A stretch of DNA of 7,786 nt from Tenericutes bacterium ADurb.BinA155 (GTDB lineage: Bacteria; Bacillota_I; Bacilli_A; RFN20; CAG-826): positions 1 through 7,786 of the forward strand of contig MVZL01000052.1 in NCBI GenBank assembly GCA_002068375.1. Reading direction: 5' to 3'. Positions 1 to 6,165 of the stretch are shown piece after piece. The translations under genes and the position numbers were made by a program. The notes under the pieces were generated by a model. That model was not told the DNA's origin, did no database searches, and saw nothing but the letters and a program-made list of their open reading frames with translations. Each line of letters starts with the position of its first letter. Within the stretch, counting starts at the first letter, position 1.

Positions 1-56
1 TTTTCCCGGATCTGGGAGAATTTATTGATCGAACCGTCTTTGTTAATGCTTTTCAT
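1..56 (-). CDS. 5' end of an unidentified protein gene (partial, runs off left edge)
   Basis: Only the first 18 complete codons are inside the window. They read MKSINKDGSINKFSQIRE and continue past the edge without a stop. The ATG at 56-54 is chosen because a strong Shine-Dalgarno (AAGGAGAT, 65-72) lies 8 bases upstream and a near-consensus promoter (106-134) lies 50 bases upstream in the same orientation. The piece is too short and polar to assign a family, and I do not recognise it. It follows the terminator of the glycolytic operon, so it is probably a separate transcription unit. That it is a real gene start rests on the promoter, ribosome site and open frame agreeing, not on homology. 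Confidence 0.6.
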   Translation of the reverse strand, partial: MKSINKDGSINKFSQIRE

Positions 57-64
57 AGGGAGTT

Positions 65-72
65 ATCTCCTT
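65..72 (-). promoter_or_regulatory. Shine-Dalgarno site of the left-edge gene
   Basis: AAGGAGAT on the minus strand is nearly a full anti-16S match, 8 bases before the ATG at 56. It fixes the start of the partial gene. Confidence 0.65.
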
Positions 73-105
73 GTAAGCACTTCATTATTCGCTTGGCTTG
101 TTTTG

Positions 106-134
106 ATTACAAGATGAATATTCTCTACTGTCAA
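106..134 (-). promoter_or_regulatory. Sigma-A type promoter for the left-edge gene
   Basis: On the minus strand a perfect -35 TTGACA (134-129) is followed after exactly 17 bases by TGTAAT (111-106), one base off TATAAT. Transcription would start near base 99, giving a leader of about 43 bases before the ATG at 56. This is the closest match to consensus that I found in the window. Confidence 0.65.
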
Positions 135-148
135 TGAAAGTCCTTTCA
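135..148. promoter_or_regulatory. Small palindrome abutting the -35 box, possible operator
   Basis: TGAAAG-TC-CTTTCA is a perfect 6-bp inverted repeat with a 2-bp centre. It ends directly against the -35 hexamer of the minus-strand promoter. The position would suit an activator or repressor site, but a 6-bp arm is short and could be chance. No regulator gene is nearby to pair with it. Confidence 0.25.
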
Positions 149-246
149 ATCCCGTTTGATTTGTAAGGAAACCTCGAAAGCGGTCGAAGGAATTGCAAAC
201 GAAAACTCAAAGTGAAAATCGGTTCACATCAGTTATTCTTACCACG

Positions 247-275
247 AAAAAAAGCGAGGTGTCATCCTCGCTTTT
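247..275 (-). terminator. Intrinsic terminator ending the pfkA-pyk-ROK operon
   Basis: AAAAGCGAGG (250-259) pairs perfectly with CCTCGCTTTT (266-275) around a 6-base loop. Read on the minus strand the stem runs into seven T residues (253-247). It begins 10 bases after the TGA of the ROK gene. The plus strand also has pyrimidine-rich sequence after the stem, so it may work weakly in both directions. Confidence 0.88.
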
Positions 276-285
276 CCTCTCTTTT

Positions 286-1125
286 TCACTTGGTCTTTTG
301 GAAACCGTAGACCGCGGCACCGATGAGACCCGCCTCTTGATCGAACGCGCATTTCTCCAGGTGGGAGTGGGGGCAAGCCTTTTGGAGATCAAGGAAGAAA
401 ACGTCCGCGGATTTCATGACTCCGCCGGTTAAGGTGAAGATATCCGGCTCGAAATTGTCTTGGTTCATTTGGATGAATTCAGCGAGCAAAGCGATCCAAT
501 CGTGGTAGGTCGGGAGGATCTTCGGGTCTTTCGCTTTCACCAAATCGAAGAACTGGTGGGCATTTTCGATCTCGACGCCATTCGCTTTGGCCAGCCGCGT
601 CAGATAGGCCCCGCTCAGCATATGCTCCGCCTCATGGATCTCGCCATGGCACTCCATCAAGGTATGCCCGACTTCGTAGGAGCTATTGCGGAGTTTGCCA
701 TCGACGCAAAGGGCGCCGCCGACTCCGGTCGAAATCGTGATGAAGAAAAGGGAGCGGTATTTCTTATACGGCCCGACGTTGCTCTCCGCTAAAGCCGCGA
801 CCTCAGCGTCATTTTTGACGTAGACCGGGATCTTGAAAAGATCATGGAGATAGGAGGCCAAGGGAATCGCCTCGATATGAATGTTGGGCAACGCGTAAAT
901 ATAGCCGTCATAGCGGACTCTTCCCGGGACGCCAATCGCAATCGCTTTGCAGCTTTGGGGGACGGGAACCACTTCCTTAATGATCGCGGCGACCGAATCC
1001 AAAAAGCCTTGGAGGGTCCCGGTCACCGTCGGATTGATCTTGAGGTTTTTGACCTGGTAAGAAGCGTCGATTAAGGCGCAACGGGTATTGGTCCCGCCGA
1101 TATCGAGGGAAATGATTTGATCCAT
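286..1125 (-). CDS. ROK family sugar kinase, probable glucokinase (zinc cluster missing)
   Basis: This 279-residue protein belongs to the ROK kinases, cytoplasmic enzymes that phosphorylate glucose or related sugars with ATP. The N-terminal phosphate loop is DIGGTNTR (8-15). KNDAEVAALAE (104-114) carries the putative catalytic base Asp106. STGVGG (132-137) and a C-terminal LTGG motif are the remaining ATP-site elements. EVGH (151-154) gives the sugar-binding Glu and His. The usual CxCGxxGCxE zinc motif that follows is absent: after EVGH the sequence is TLMECHGEIHEAEHMLSG with one cysteine. The start lies one codon after the pyk stop in the same frame, with GGAG (1132-1135) 6 bases upstream, so the two are probably translationally coupled. 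Glucokinase fits the pfkA-pyk context, but the altered zinc site leaves substrate specificity open (fructose, mannose or an amino sugar are possible). Confidence 0.85.
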   Translation of the reverse strand: MDQIISLDIGGTNTRCALIDASYQVKNLKINPTVTGTLQGFLDSVAAIIKEVVPVPQSCKAIAIGVPGRVRYDGYIYALPNIHIEAIPLASYLHDLFKIPVYVKNDAEVAALAESNVGPYKKYRSLFFITISTGVGGALCVDGKLRNSSYEVGHTLMECHGEIHEAEHMLSGAYLTRLAKANGVEIENAHQFFDLVKAKDPKILPTYHDWIALLAEFIQMNQDNFEPDIFTLTGGVMKSADVFFLDLQKACPHSHLEKCAFDQEAGLIGAAVYGFQKTK

Positions 1126-1128
1126 GGA

Positions 1129-2583
1129 TTACTCCAGCTCCTTCACCGAGTTCACGTTCACGATCCGCATGAAGTTGGTCTTGCCCGCGCCGGTGGGGGT
1201 GCCGCCAGCGATGATGATCGGTTCGCCCGCCGGGATATCAAGATCCCGGGCAATCTTTAAGGCTAAGACTTCCATCTCCTCGATGAAGTCGGGCATGCTG
1301 GTCTTCAACAAGACCGAATAAACGCCCCACATCCAGGCGGATTGCATGACGGTGGTGCGGCTATTGGTGACGGAAATGATGGGGCAGCAAGGCCGGGCCT
1401 TACTGATCCGATAGGTCGACTTGCCGGTTTCGGTGAAGTTCACGATGAGCTTCGCTCCGATTAATAGCGCGGTATTCGCGATCGAGTTGGCGATCGCGTC
1501 GTTCACGCTGCCTTCGCTGGTGTCATAGGCTTCCCGAGCCAGCTGCTCATAGGGAAGGTATTGCTCCATCGTCCGCGAGATCGCGGCTTGCATTTCGACG
1601 GCTTGGACCGGGTAATGGCCCGAAGCGGATTCGCCAGAAAGCATCACGCAGTCGGAGCTTTCGTTGATGGCGGTGGCGACGTCGCTCACCTCGGCTCTTG
1701 TCGGCCGGGGGTTATTGGTCATCGAATCGAGCATCTGGGTTGCGGTGATGACCGGCTTTCCGCATTTCCGGCAAAGTTTGATGATCTTGGCTTGGACAAC
1801 CGGGACTTGCTCCGGCGGGATTTCCACGCCGAGGTCGCCACGGGCGACCATGATTCCATCCGCGGCTTTCACGATCTCTTCGATCTTTTCGACCGCTTCC
1901 GGATTTTCGATCTTGGCAAAAACCGGGATATTGGGTTTCCCGTACTTCTTTAAGATTTCTTTGATGTCCCAAATATCTTCGGGCCGCCGCGTGAAAGAAG
2001 CGAAAATCGCATCCATGTCATGCTCGCAGCCGAACTTCAAATCCTGCTCATCTTGGGGCGAAATAAAGGGCATGCTGAGCCGAGAGAACGGGGCATTCAC
2101 GCCTTTTTGGTCCTTGAGGACATGGTCGTTTTTCGCCACGACCAAAATCTCGCGGGCTTTGGCGTCTTTGCCCGTGACTTCGAAGTCGAGCTCGCCATCA
2201 TCGATCAGAAGATGGTCCCCGACTTTCACGTCATCATATAAGGAGGTATAGGTGACGCTAAAACGTTCGGCGTTGCCCTTACAAGGGCTCATCGCCACCC
2301 GCATCGCTTGACCGGCGGCAACGGGAACCGCGCCATTTTCCATATAGCCGGTCCGGATCTCCGGGCCTTTGGTATCGAGGGCGCACGGAATGTAGATGCC
2401 TTCTTTTTCAAAATTCCGAGCGATCTTGATTTTGGCTTCCTGCTCCTCGTGGGTGCCGTGGCTGAAATTCACCCGCATCACCGACATGCCGGCTTGGTAG
2501 AGCTTCAAAATCATTTCTTTGGTATCGCTCGCCGGACCAATCGTGCAGACGATCTTGGTTTTCTTGCTAATATTGAGAAGCAT
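1129..2583 (-). CDS. pyk: Pyruvate kinase
   Basis: Pyruvate kinase makes pyruvate and ATP from phosphoenolpyruvate and ADP, the last step of glycolysis. The 484-residue protein has the whole catalytic core: KTKIVCTIGPAS (8-19), MRVNFSHG (36-43), ALDTKGPEIRTG (68-79) around the small B domain, the active-site signature VFAKIENPE with Lys224 and Glu226, ARGDLG with metal ligand Asp250, and ATQML with Thr282. The C-terminal domain is present and includes TETGKS (384-389), which corresponds to the phosphate-binding loop of fructose-1,6-bisphosphate-activated enzymes, so FBP activation is plausible. The extra C-terminal domain of Bacillus-type enzymes is absent. AGGAGG (2591-2596) sits 7 bases before the ATG. 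It is the middle gene of the operon, 63 bases after pfkA and 3 bases before the ROK gene. Confidence 0.97.
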   Translation of the reverse strand: MLLNISKKTKIVCTIGPASDTKEMILKLYQAGMSVMRVNFSHGTHEEQEAKIKIARNFEKEGIYIPCALDTKGPEIRTGYMENGAVPVAAGQAMRVAMSPCKGNAERFSVTYTSLYDDVKVGDHLLIDDGELDFEVTGKDAKAREILVVAKNDHVLKDQKGVNAPFSRLSMPFISPQDEQDLKFGCEHDMDAIFASFTRRPEDIWDIKEILKKYGKPNIPVFAKIENPEAVEKIEEIVKAADGIMVARGDLGVEIPPEQVPVVQAKIIKLCRKCGKPVITATQMLDSMTNNPRPTRAEVSDVATAINESSDCVMLSGESASGHYPVQAVEMQAAISRTMEQYLPYEQLAREAYDTSEGSVNDAIANSIANTALLIGAKLIVNFTETGKSTYRISKARPCCPIISVTNSRTTVMQSAWMWGVYSVLLKTSMPDFIEEMEVLALKIARDLDIPAGEPIIIAGGTPTGAGKTNFMRIVNVNSVKELE

Positions 2584-2615
2584 TGAAATTCCTCCTTTTA
2601 GGATAAATCGAGAGA

Positions 2616-2643
2616 AAAGCCGAGCCGATCGGGGCTCGGCTTT
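2616..2643 (-). terminator. Strong hairpin between pfkA and pyk, possible attenuator
   Basis: AAAGCCGAGCC (2616-2626) pairs perfectly over 11 bp with GGCTCGGCTTT (2633-2643) around a 6-base loop. It starts 3 bases after the pfkA stop. On the minus strand only TTTT then CTCTC follows, so the U-tract is poor. No separate pyk promoter is visible in the short gap. It may be a partial terminator, or a stem that protects the 3' end of pfkA mRNA so that pfkA and pyk levels differ. Confidence 0.6.
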
Positions 2644-2646
2644 CGA

Positions 2647-3609
2647 TTAGGCTAAGATATCGATGAGACGGAGCATCGAAACGTGCTTATCGCGCGGAAG
2701 CGCTAACGCTTCGTAGATGTCATAGTCGACGATTTTGTTATCGACCATGCCGACGCAGCGTCCGCCTTTTCCATCGAGTAAGCAGTCGACGGCATAAGCG
2801 CCCATCCGAGCGGCCAAGATTCGGTCAAAGGCCGAGGGAGCGCCACCCCGCTGGATCCGCCCTAAGACTTCGGCCCGGGCTTCAAAGCCCGTCGCCGCCG
2901 AAACCTTGTCGGCGAAAGCGTGAATGTCGGGATAGATTTTTTCACTGACGATGACGATCGCGCGTTTCTTCTTCGCCTGGGACATCGCCTTCAGGTTCGC
3001 CATGATTTCATCTTCCGGGATCGGGTGATCGGGGGTGATGATCATTTCGGCGCCTTCGGCGAGGCCGCTGAATAAGGCGAGGTCGCCGCAGTGGTTGCCC
3101 ATGACCTCGATGATCGCGCAGCGCTGATGGGATTCGGTGGTATCCCGGATCTTATCGACGCACTCGACGATCGTGTTGAGGCAGGTGTCGAAACCAATCG
3201 TGTAATCGGTCGAAGCGATATCGTTATCGATCGTGCCGGGAAGTCCGATGCAGTTGATCCCCATTTCGGTCAGTTTCTTGGCGCCCATATAGGAGCCATC
3301 GCCGCCGATGACGACCACGGCATCAATCCCGTGCTTTCGTAAATTGTTGACGGCGATCTGCCGGACGGATTCCTGTTTGAATTCGGGGAGACGGGCCGTC
3401 TGCAAAATCGTGCCGCCCCGATTGACGATATCGGAAACGGACGAACGGTCGAGCTTTTTGATATTGTCCTCGACCATTCCTTTGTAACCATCGTAAATGC
3501 CAAACACTTCGAGGCCGTATTTTAATCCAGCCCGAACGACCGCGCGGGTCGCGCAGTTCATGCCGGGGCTGTCGCCGCCGGAAGTGAGAACACCGATTTT
3601 CTTGATCAT
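2647..3609 (-). CDS. pfkA: ATP-dependent 6-phosphofructokinase
   Basis: PfkA phosphorylates fructose 6-phosphate to fructose 1,6-bisphosphate with ATP, the committed step of glycolysis. The 320-residue protein is colinear with the E. coli enzyme: LTSGGDSPGMN (8-18), IGGDGS (101-106), PGTIDND (124-130) with catalytic Asp128, Arg163 and MGNHCGD for the substrate, and RIQRGG (251-256). The Gly after GGD and the Gly of PGTIDND mark an ATP enzyme; PPi-dependent relatives have Asp and Lys there. Residues equivalent to the E. coli ADP/PEP effector site (Arg22, Arg26, Arg55, Arg155, Lys214, Glu188) are kept, so tetrameric allosteric control is likely. An in-frame ATG 13 codons upstream (3648) was rejected: it lies upstream of the predicted -10, while GAGAGGA (3618-3624) serves the ATG at 3609. 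It is the first gene of the glycolytic operon. Confidence 0.97.
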   Translation of the reverse strand: MIKKIGVLTSGGDSPGMNCATRAVVRAGLKYGLEVFGIYDGYKGMVEDNIKKLDRSSVSDIVNRGGTILQTARLPEFKQESVRQIAVNNLRKHGIDAVVVIGGDGSYMGAKKLTEMGINCIGLPGTIDNDIASTDYTIGFDTCLNTIVECVDKIRDTTESHQRCAIIEVMGNHCGDLALFSGLAEGAEMIITPDHPIPEDEIMANLKAMSQAKKKRAIVIVSEKIYPDIHAFADKVSAATGFEARAEVLGRIQRGGAPSAFDRILAARMGAYAVDCLLDGKGGRCVGMVDNKIVDYDIYEALALPRDKHVSMLRLIDILA

Positions 3610-3617
3610 TAGAGTTT

Positions 3618-3624
3618 TCCTCTC
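3618..3624 (-). promoter_or_regulatory. Shine-Dalgarno that decides the pfkA start
   Basis: GAGAGGA on the minus strand lies 8 bases before the ATG at 3609. It supports that start over the longer in-frame ATG at 3648, which has no ribosome site and would fall outside the expected transcript. Confidence 0.65.
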
Positions 3625-3631
3625 GCTATTG

Positions 3632-3650
3632 AAATGATTATAAATCATTT
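3632..3650. promoter_or_regulatory. Inverted repeat centred on the pfkA -10, candidate operator
   Basis: AAATGATT (3632-3639) and AATCATTT (3643-3650) are a perfect 8-bp inverted repeat around ATA, enclosing the -10. A bound protein would block RNA polymerase. Overlapping it, minus-strand TTATAATCATTTCAA (3643-3629) matches 12 of 14 defined positions of the PerR box TTATAATNATTATAA as I recall it; part of that match is simply the TATAAT. Confidence 0.4.
3637..3642 (-). promoter_or_regulatory. -10 box of the pfkA operon promoter
   Basis: A perfect TATAAT on the minus strand lies 27 bases before the pfkA ATG at 3609. Transcription would begin near 3630 with a leader of about 20 bases. No good -35 stands at 16-18 bases: the candidates there are TAAACA-like, and the TTGCAT further up is 22 bases away. 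The promoter may therefore depend on an activator or be intrinsically weak. Confidence 0.5.
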
Positions 3651-3767
3651 AAAGGATTGTGTTTATGCAATTACCATGTTTTTTCTTCTCATCGGAGGAA
3701 AAGCAAGCAATCGCGGGCGGATTCTAGCGCGAAAAGAGGAAAACTCGGGAAATTTTCGGCATTTTTC

Positions 3768-3796
3768 TTGTCGGCGTTTCCTCATCTCGCTAGGAT
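3768..3796 (+). promoter_or_regulatory. Possible promoter of the ferritin-like/VIT gene
   Basis: TTGTCG (3768-3773) and TAGGAT (3791-3796) are 17 bases apart and each match consensus at 4 of 6 positions. The start would fall near 3803, leaving a leader of only about 15 bases that just includes GAGG (3807-3810). It is the best pair I could find in this gap but is weak. Confidence 0.3.
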
Positions 3797-3817
3797 TATG
3801 TCAATCGAGGTTAACTT

Positions 3818-4705
3818 ATGGAAAACGCATTAAGTCCAGCGGTTCAAAAACAAGCCCTCAAAAGTTTGCAAGATGAGGCCGACGGCGCGGCCATTTATCA
3901 TTTCATGGCGAAACGCCAACAAAAGAAGCATCCCGAGAATGCCAAAATCCTCGAGCAGATGAGCAAAGATGAAAGTCAGCATTACCAAATGTGGGCGAAA
4001 CTCACGGGCAAAACGAGACGGGCCCACGTCTTTTGGAAACGGATCATCACGGTCCTTTTAGGCTTCACCTTCGTCGTCAAGAGCATGCAAAAAGGGGAAC
4101 GGCTTGGCCAAGCGAGCTACGAGAAACTCCAAGCCGAAGTCCCGGCGGCCGCCCAAATGCTCGCGGACGAACGCCGCCACGAAAAGACGCTCTACGCCCT
4201 CTTAGACGAGGAACGGCTTCATTATGTCGGGGCGATGGTGCTCGGGCTCAATGACGCCCTAGTCGAACTGACCGGCGCGATCACCGGCGTCACCTTTTCG
4301 CTCCAAGATTGCAAGACGATCGCCTTAACCGGGATCGTGACTGGCATCGCCGCGACCTTATCGATGATGGCGAGCAATTATCTCGCCGAAAGCTCGGAAG
4401 GCCATAAAGACGCCCTCAAGTCTTCGCTTTATACCGGTGCGGCCTACTTGGTGACCGTCGCCCTATTGGTCCTGCCTTATCTCCTTTTCATCAATGCGGG
4501 GGAGTACGCCTATCTCTACGCCTTCATCGTGATGATCAGCATCGTGATCCTCGAGATCGCCTTCTTCAATTTCTACATCAGCGTCGCCCAGGAAAAGCCT
4601 TTCTGGAAGCACTTCTTATTGATGCTTGGCATTTCGCTTGGGGTCGCGGCCTTATCCTATGGGATTGGGTTACTGGCGAAGCTACTTCTCGGAATCAACG
4701 TCTGA
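3818..4705 (+). CDS. Ferritin-like diiron domain fused to VIT1/CCC1 transporter (MbfA-like iron/manganese exporter)
   Basis: The 295-residue protein joins two domains. Residues 8-130 form a rubrerythrin/ferritin-like four-helix bundle with diiron-type ligands at Glu20, Glu52-xx-His55, Glu94 and Glu118-xx-His121. Residues 137-293 are a VIT1/CCC1 family membrane domain: VLGLNDALVELTGAITG (141-157) is the family's first-helix signature, MASNYLAESSEG (184-195) follows the second segment, and three further hydrophobic segments lie near 205-226, 232-255 and 265-291. In the related MbfA proteins the bundle faces the cytoplasm, senses or oxidises Fe(II), and the membrane part exports iron. That role is inferred here, and manganese is also possible. 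GAGG lies 7 bases before the ATG. The gene is transcribed alone, divergent from pfkA, and has its own terminator. Confidence 0.9.
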   Translation: MENALSPAVQKQALKSLQDEADGAAIYHFMAKRQQKKHPENAKILEQMSKDESQHYQMWAKLTGKTRRAHVFWKRIITVLLGFTFVVKSMQKGERLGQASYEKLQAEVPAAAQMLADERRHEKTLYALLDEERLHYVGAMVLGLNDALVELTGAITGVTFSLQDCKTIALTGIVTGIAATLSMMASNYLAESSEGHKDALKSSLYTGAAYLVTVALLVLPYLLFINAGEYAYLYAFIVMISIVILEIAFFNFYISVAQEKPFWKHFLLMLGISLGVAALSYGIGLLAKLLLGINV

Positions 4706-4758
4706 GCGATTTTGTGGATATCTTTCCCCTCGATTGTGGAAAACTTAATTTTCTTACG

Positions 4759-4790
4759 AAGGCTCGGGATAAAACCCGGGCTTTTCCTTT
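4759..4790 (+). terminator. Intrinsic terminator of the ferritin-like/VIT gene
   Basis: AAGGCTCGGG (4759-4768) pairs with CCCGGGCTTT (4775-4784), including two G-U pairs, around a 6-base loop. It is followed by the T-rich tract TTTTCCTTT. It lies 54 bases after the TGA and separates this gene from dnaB. Confidence 0.8.
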
Positions 4791-4811
4791 GTGAAAAACA
4801 GGTAAAAAGAT

Positions 4812-4840
4812 TAGACATGGTCGAATAAATCATAGATTAT
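4812..4840 (+). promoter_or_regulatory. Candidate promoter of dnaB-dnaI
   Basis: TAGACA (4812-4817, 5 of 6 to the -35 consensus), 17 bases, then GATTAT (4835-4840, 4 of 6). The start would be near 4847, about 39 bases before the dnaB ATG, and the fourth DnaA-like box overlaps the -10. An alternative -10, TAGAAT (4856-4861, 5 of 6), lacks a good -35 at 17-18 bases. I cannot decide between them by eye. Confidence 0.35.
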
Positions 4841-4885
4841 CCACCGCAAGTAAGATAGAATAGTCCCGCAAAGCAAGAAAACACC

Positions 4886-6163
4886 ATGAAAAACGTTGGG
4901 CTTGATGATTTCTACGAAGTGCGGGTGATGGGGTTAGTGAGCGATCTTGATCGCCTCAGCCTCGTCGATCTTTATGAACCGCTCATCGGAGCGAGGGCCT
5001 TCGCGCTTTACCTCACCTTATTGGAAGACCCCACCAAAGATGACCATGGCCTCACCTCGACCCACGATAAGCTTTTAGCCAAGACCCTCCTTTCCCCGGG
5101 CGAATTCTATAAAGCGGTCGAAGCCCTCGAAGCGACGGGCTTAGTCAAAACGTATTACAAGGAAGGCAATGGCCTTCACTATTTCATCTATTGCCTCTAT
5201 AGCCCAAAGGATCCCAAAGAATATTTCGATGACGTCCTCTTTGTCGGCACCTTAAAGAAATACTTAGGGAAAGATGCGGTGGAGTCTCTCGCCAAAAAGT
5301 ATCAAACCGCGAAGCCGGTCGAAGGTTTTGATGAAGTGAGCCAATCCTTCGTGAGCTTCTTTAACCCCGACTTCGACGATCCGATCTATCAAGGGAAGAA
5401 CCTCACTTACTTAGCCTCGGGCCACCAAGCCGGGCACGTGAAGACCGCGTTTAACTACAATGACTTCTTGAAAGCCTTACTCAGCGAGCAAATCGCGGAG
5501 AAAGACCTCGGCAAATCCGAAATCATCCAGGCGGAGCGGCTCGCTTCGCTTTATTCGCTCGACGCGACCACGATGGGCCAGATCGTTTCCGATCATTTCG
5601 TAAAGGGCAACGCCTTAGGGAAACGCTGCGACTTCCACGCGATCGAAGCCGCCTGCCGCGATTCCTTGAAGTTCCCTTATCTCCACCAGAGCCCAACCAC
5701 TTTGAAGTCGGCGGTCACTAGCGACACCAACCTCGCCAAAAAGATCCAGATGATGGACGAAATGGCTCCGTCCGATTGGCTGGCGATCCTTCAAAATGGC
5801 CATAAGCCCGCGTCAAGCGATCTCAAGATTATTCAATCTCTGAGTTTTGACTTAGGACTTCCCAACCCCGTCATCAATGCCCTCGTCGATTTCGTTCTCA
5901 CAAAGAACGACAACGTCCTTTCGAAAGCCTACATCGATAAGATCGGGGGCGCCCTATCCCGCGAAGGGGTCAAGACCGCGCTCGACGCGATGGATTATTT
6001 GAAGAAAATCAATGAGAAGTTCTCGGCGAAAAAAGGCGTGAAATTAGCGGAGCCTGCTTCCGAAGCTCCAGCGGCGCCTTCTCCTTCCACTCCAACGAAC
6101 CCCGAAGTGAGCGACGAAGATGTCGAAAAGGCTTTGGCGGACCTCTATAATAAAAAGAAATAA
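4886..6163 (+). CDS. dnaB: Replication initiation/membrane attachment protein DnaB (Bacillota type)
   Basis: This 425-residue protein is the Bacillota DnaB, a DnaD-related factor that helps DnaI load the replicative helicase at the origin and at restarted forks. It is not the helicase that is called DnaB in E. coli. Residues 10-105 resemble the N-terminal winged-helix domain of Bacillus DnaB, with LDRLSLVDLYEPLIGARAFA (21-40) the most recognisable stretch. Residues 150-265 are a second helical region. Residues 293-373 form the C-terminal DnaD-like domain, with LSKAYIDKIGGAL (345-357) at the YxxxIxxxW motif, where the Trp is Leu357. A Pro/Ala/Ser-rich linker (388-406) leads to a short charged tail. 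The ATG at 4886 is forced: a stop lies at 4856-4858 in frame with no other start codon between. No clear Shine-Dalgarno is present. dnaI follows after 2 bases. Confidence 0.88.
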   Translation: MKNVGLDDFYEVRVMGLVSDLDRLSLVDLYEPLIGARAFALYLTLLEDPTKDDHGLTSTHDKLLAKTLLSPGEFYKAVEALEATGLVKTYYKEGNGLHYFIYCLYSPKDPKEYFDDVLFVGTLKKYLGKDAVESLAKKYQTAKPVEGFDEVSQSFVSFFNPDFDDPIYQGKNLTYLASGHQAGHVKTAFNYNDFLKALLSEQIAEKDLGKSEIIQAERLASLYSLDATTMGQIVSDHFVKGNALGKRCDFHAIEAACRDSLKFPYLHQSPTTLKSAVTSDTNLAKKIQMMDEMAPSDWLAILQNGHKPASSDLKIIQSLSFDLGLPNPVINALVDFVLTKNDNVLSKAYIDKIGGALSREGVKTALDAMDYLKKINEKFSAKKGVKLAEPASEAPAAPSPSTPTNPEVSDEDVEKALADLYNKKK

Positions 6164-6165
6164 CT

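Larger units (their letters stand above)
4713..4845. promoter_or_regulatory. Cluster of four DnaA-box-like 9-mers upstream of dnaB-dnaI
   Basis: Reverse-oriented sites read ATATCCACA (4721-4713, one base off TTATCCACA), TTTTCCACA (4743-4735) and TTTTTCACA (4798-4790); the last two fit the relaxed consensus TTWTNCACA. A forward site TTATCCACC (4837-4845) is one base off and overlaps the candidate dnaB -10. The first two start 22 bp apart, about two helical turns, on the same face. DnaA is known to act as a transcription factor at such boxes (dnaA itself, and sda in Bacillus), so DnaA control of this operon is plausible but inferred. Confidence 0.5.

Noticed and set aside
193..432. 79-codon plus-strand frame across the terminator and the 3' end of the ROK gene
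   Set aside because: It spans an intrinsic terminator, is antisense to the ROK gene and has no ribosome site or motif.
1664..2251. 195-codon open frame on the plus strand inside pyk, plus similar plus-strand frames at 460-792, 1561-1953, 2308-2586 and 3091-3342
   Set aside because: They lie antisense to well-conserved glycolytic genes, have no ribosome sites or recognisable motifs, and arise from the codon bias of the real genes.
3610..3648. Longer pfkA start at the ATG at 3648
   Set aside because: It lies upstream of the predicted -10 and has no ribosome site; the ATG at 3609 has a good one and gives the usual 320 residues.
3612..3746. 12-bp inverted repeat: GAGTTTTCCTCT at 3612-3623 and AGAGGAAAACTC at 3735-3746
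   Set aside because: One copy is just the pfkA ribosome-site region; about two 12-bp inverted matches are expected by chance in a window this long, and the copies are too far apart for a simple hairpin.
4706..4885. Chromosomal replication origin at the DnaA-box-like cluster
   Set aside because: There is no dnaA or dnaN nearby, two of four sites are imperfect, and no clear AT-rich unwinding element or DnaA-trio series is visible; a regulatory cluster is the more modest reading.
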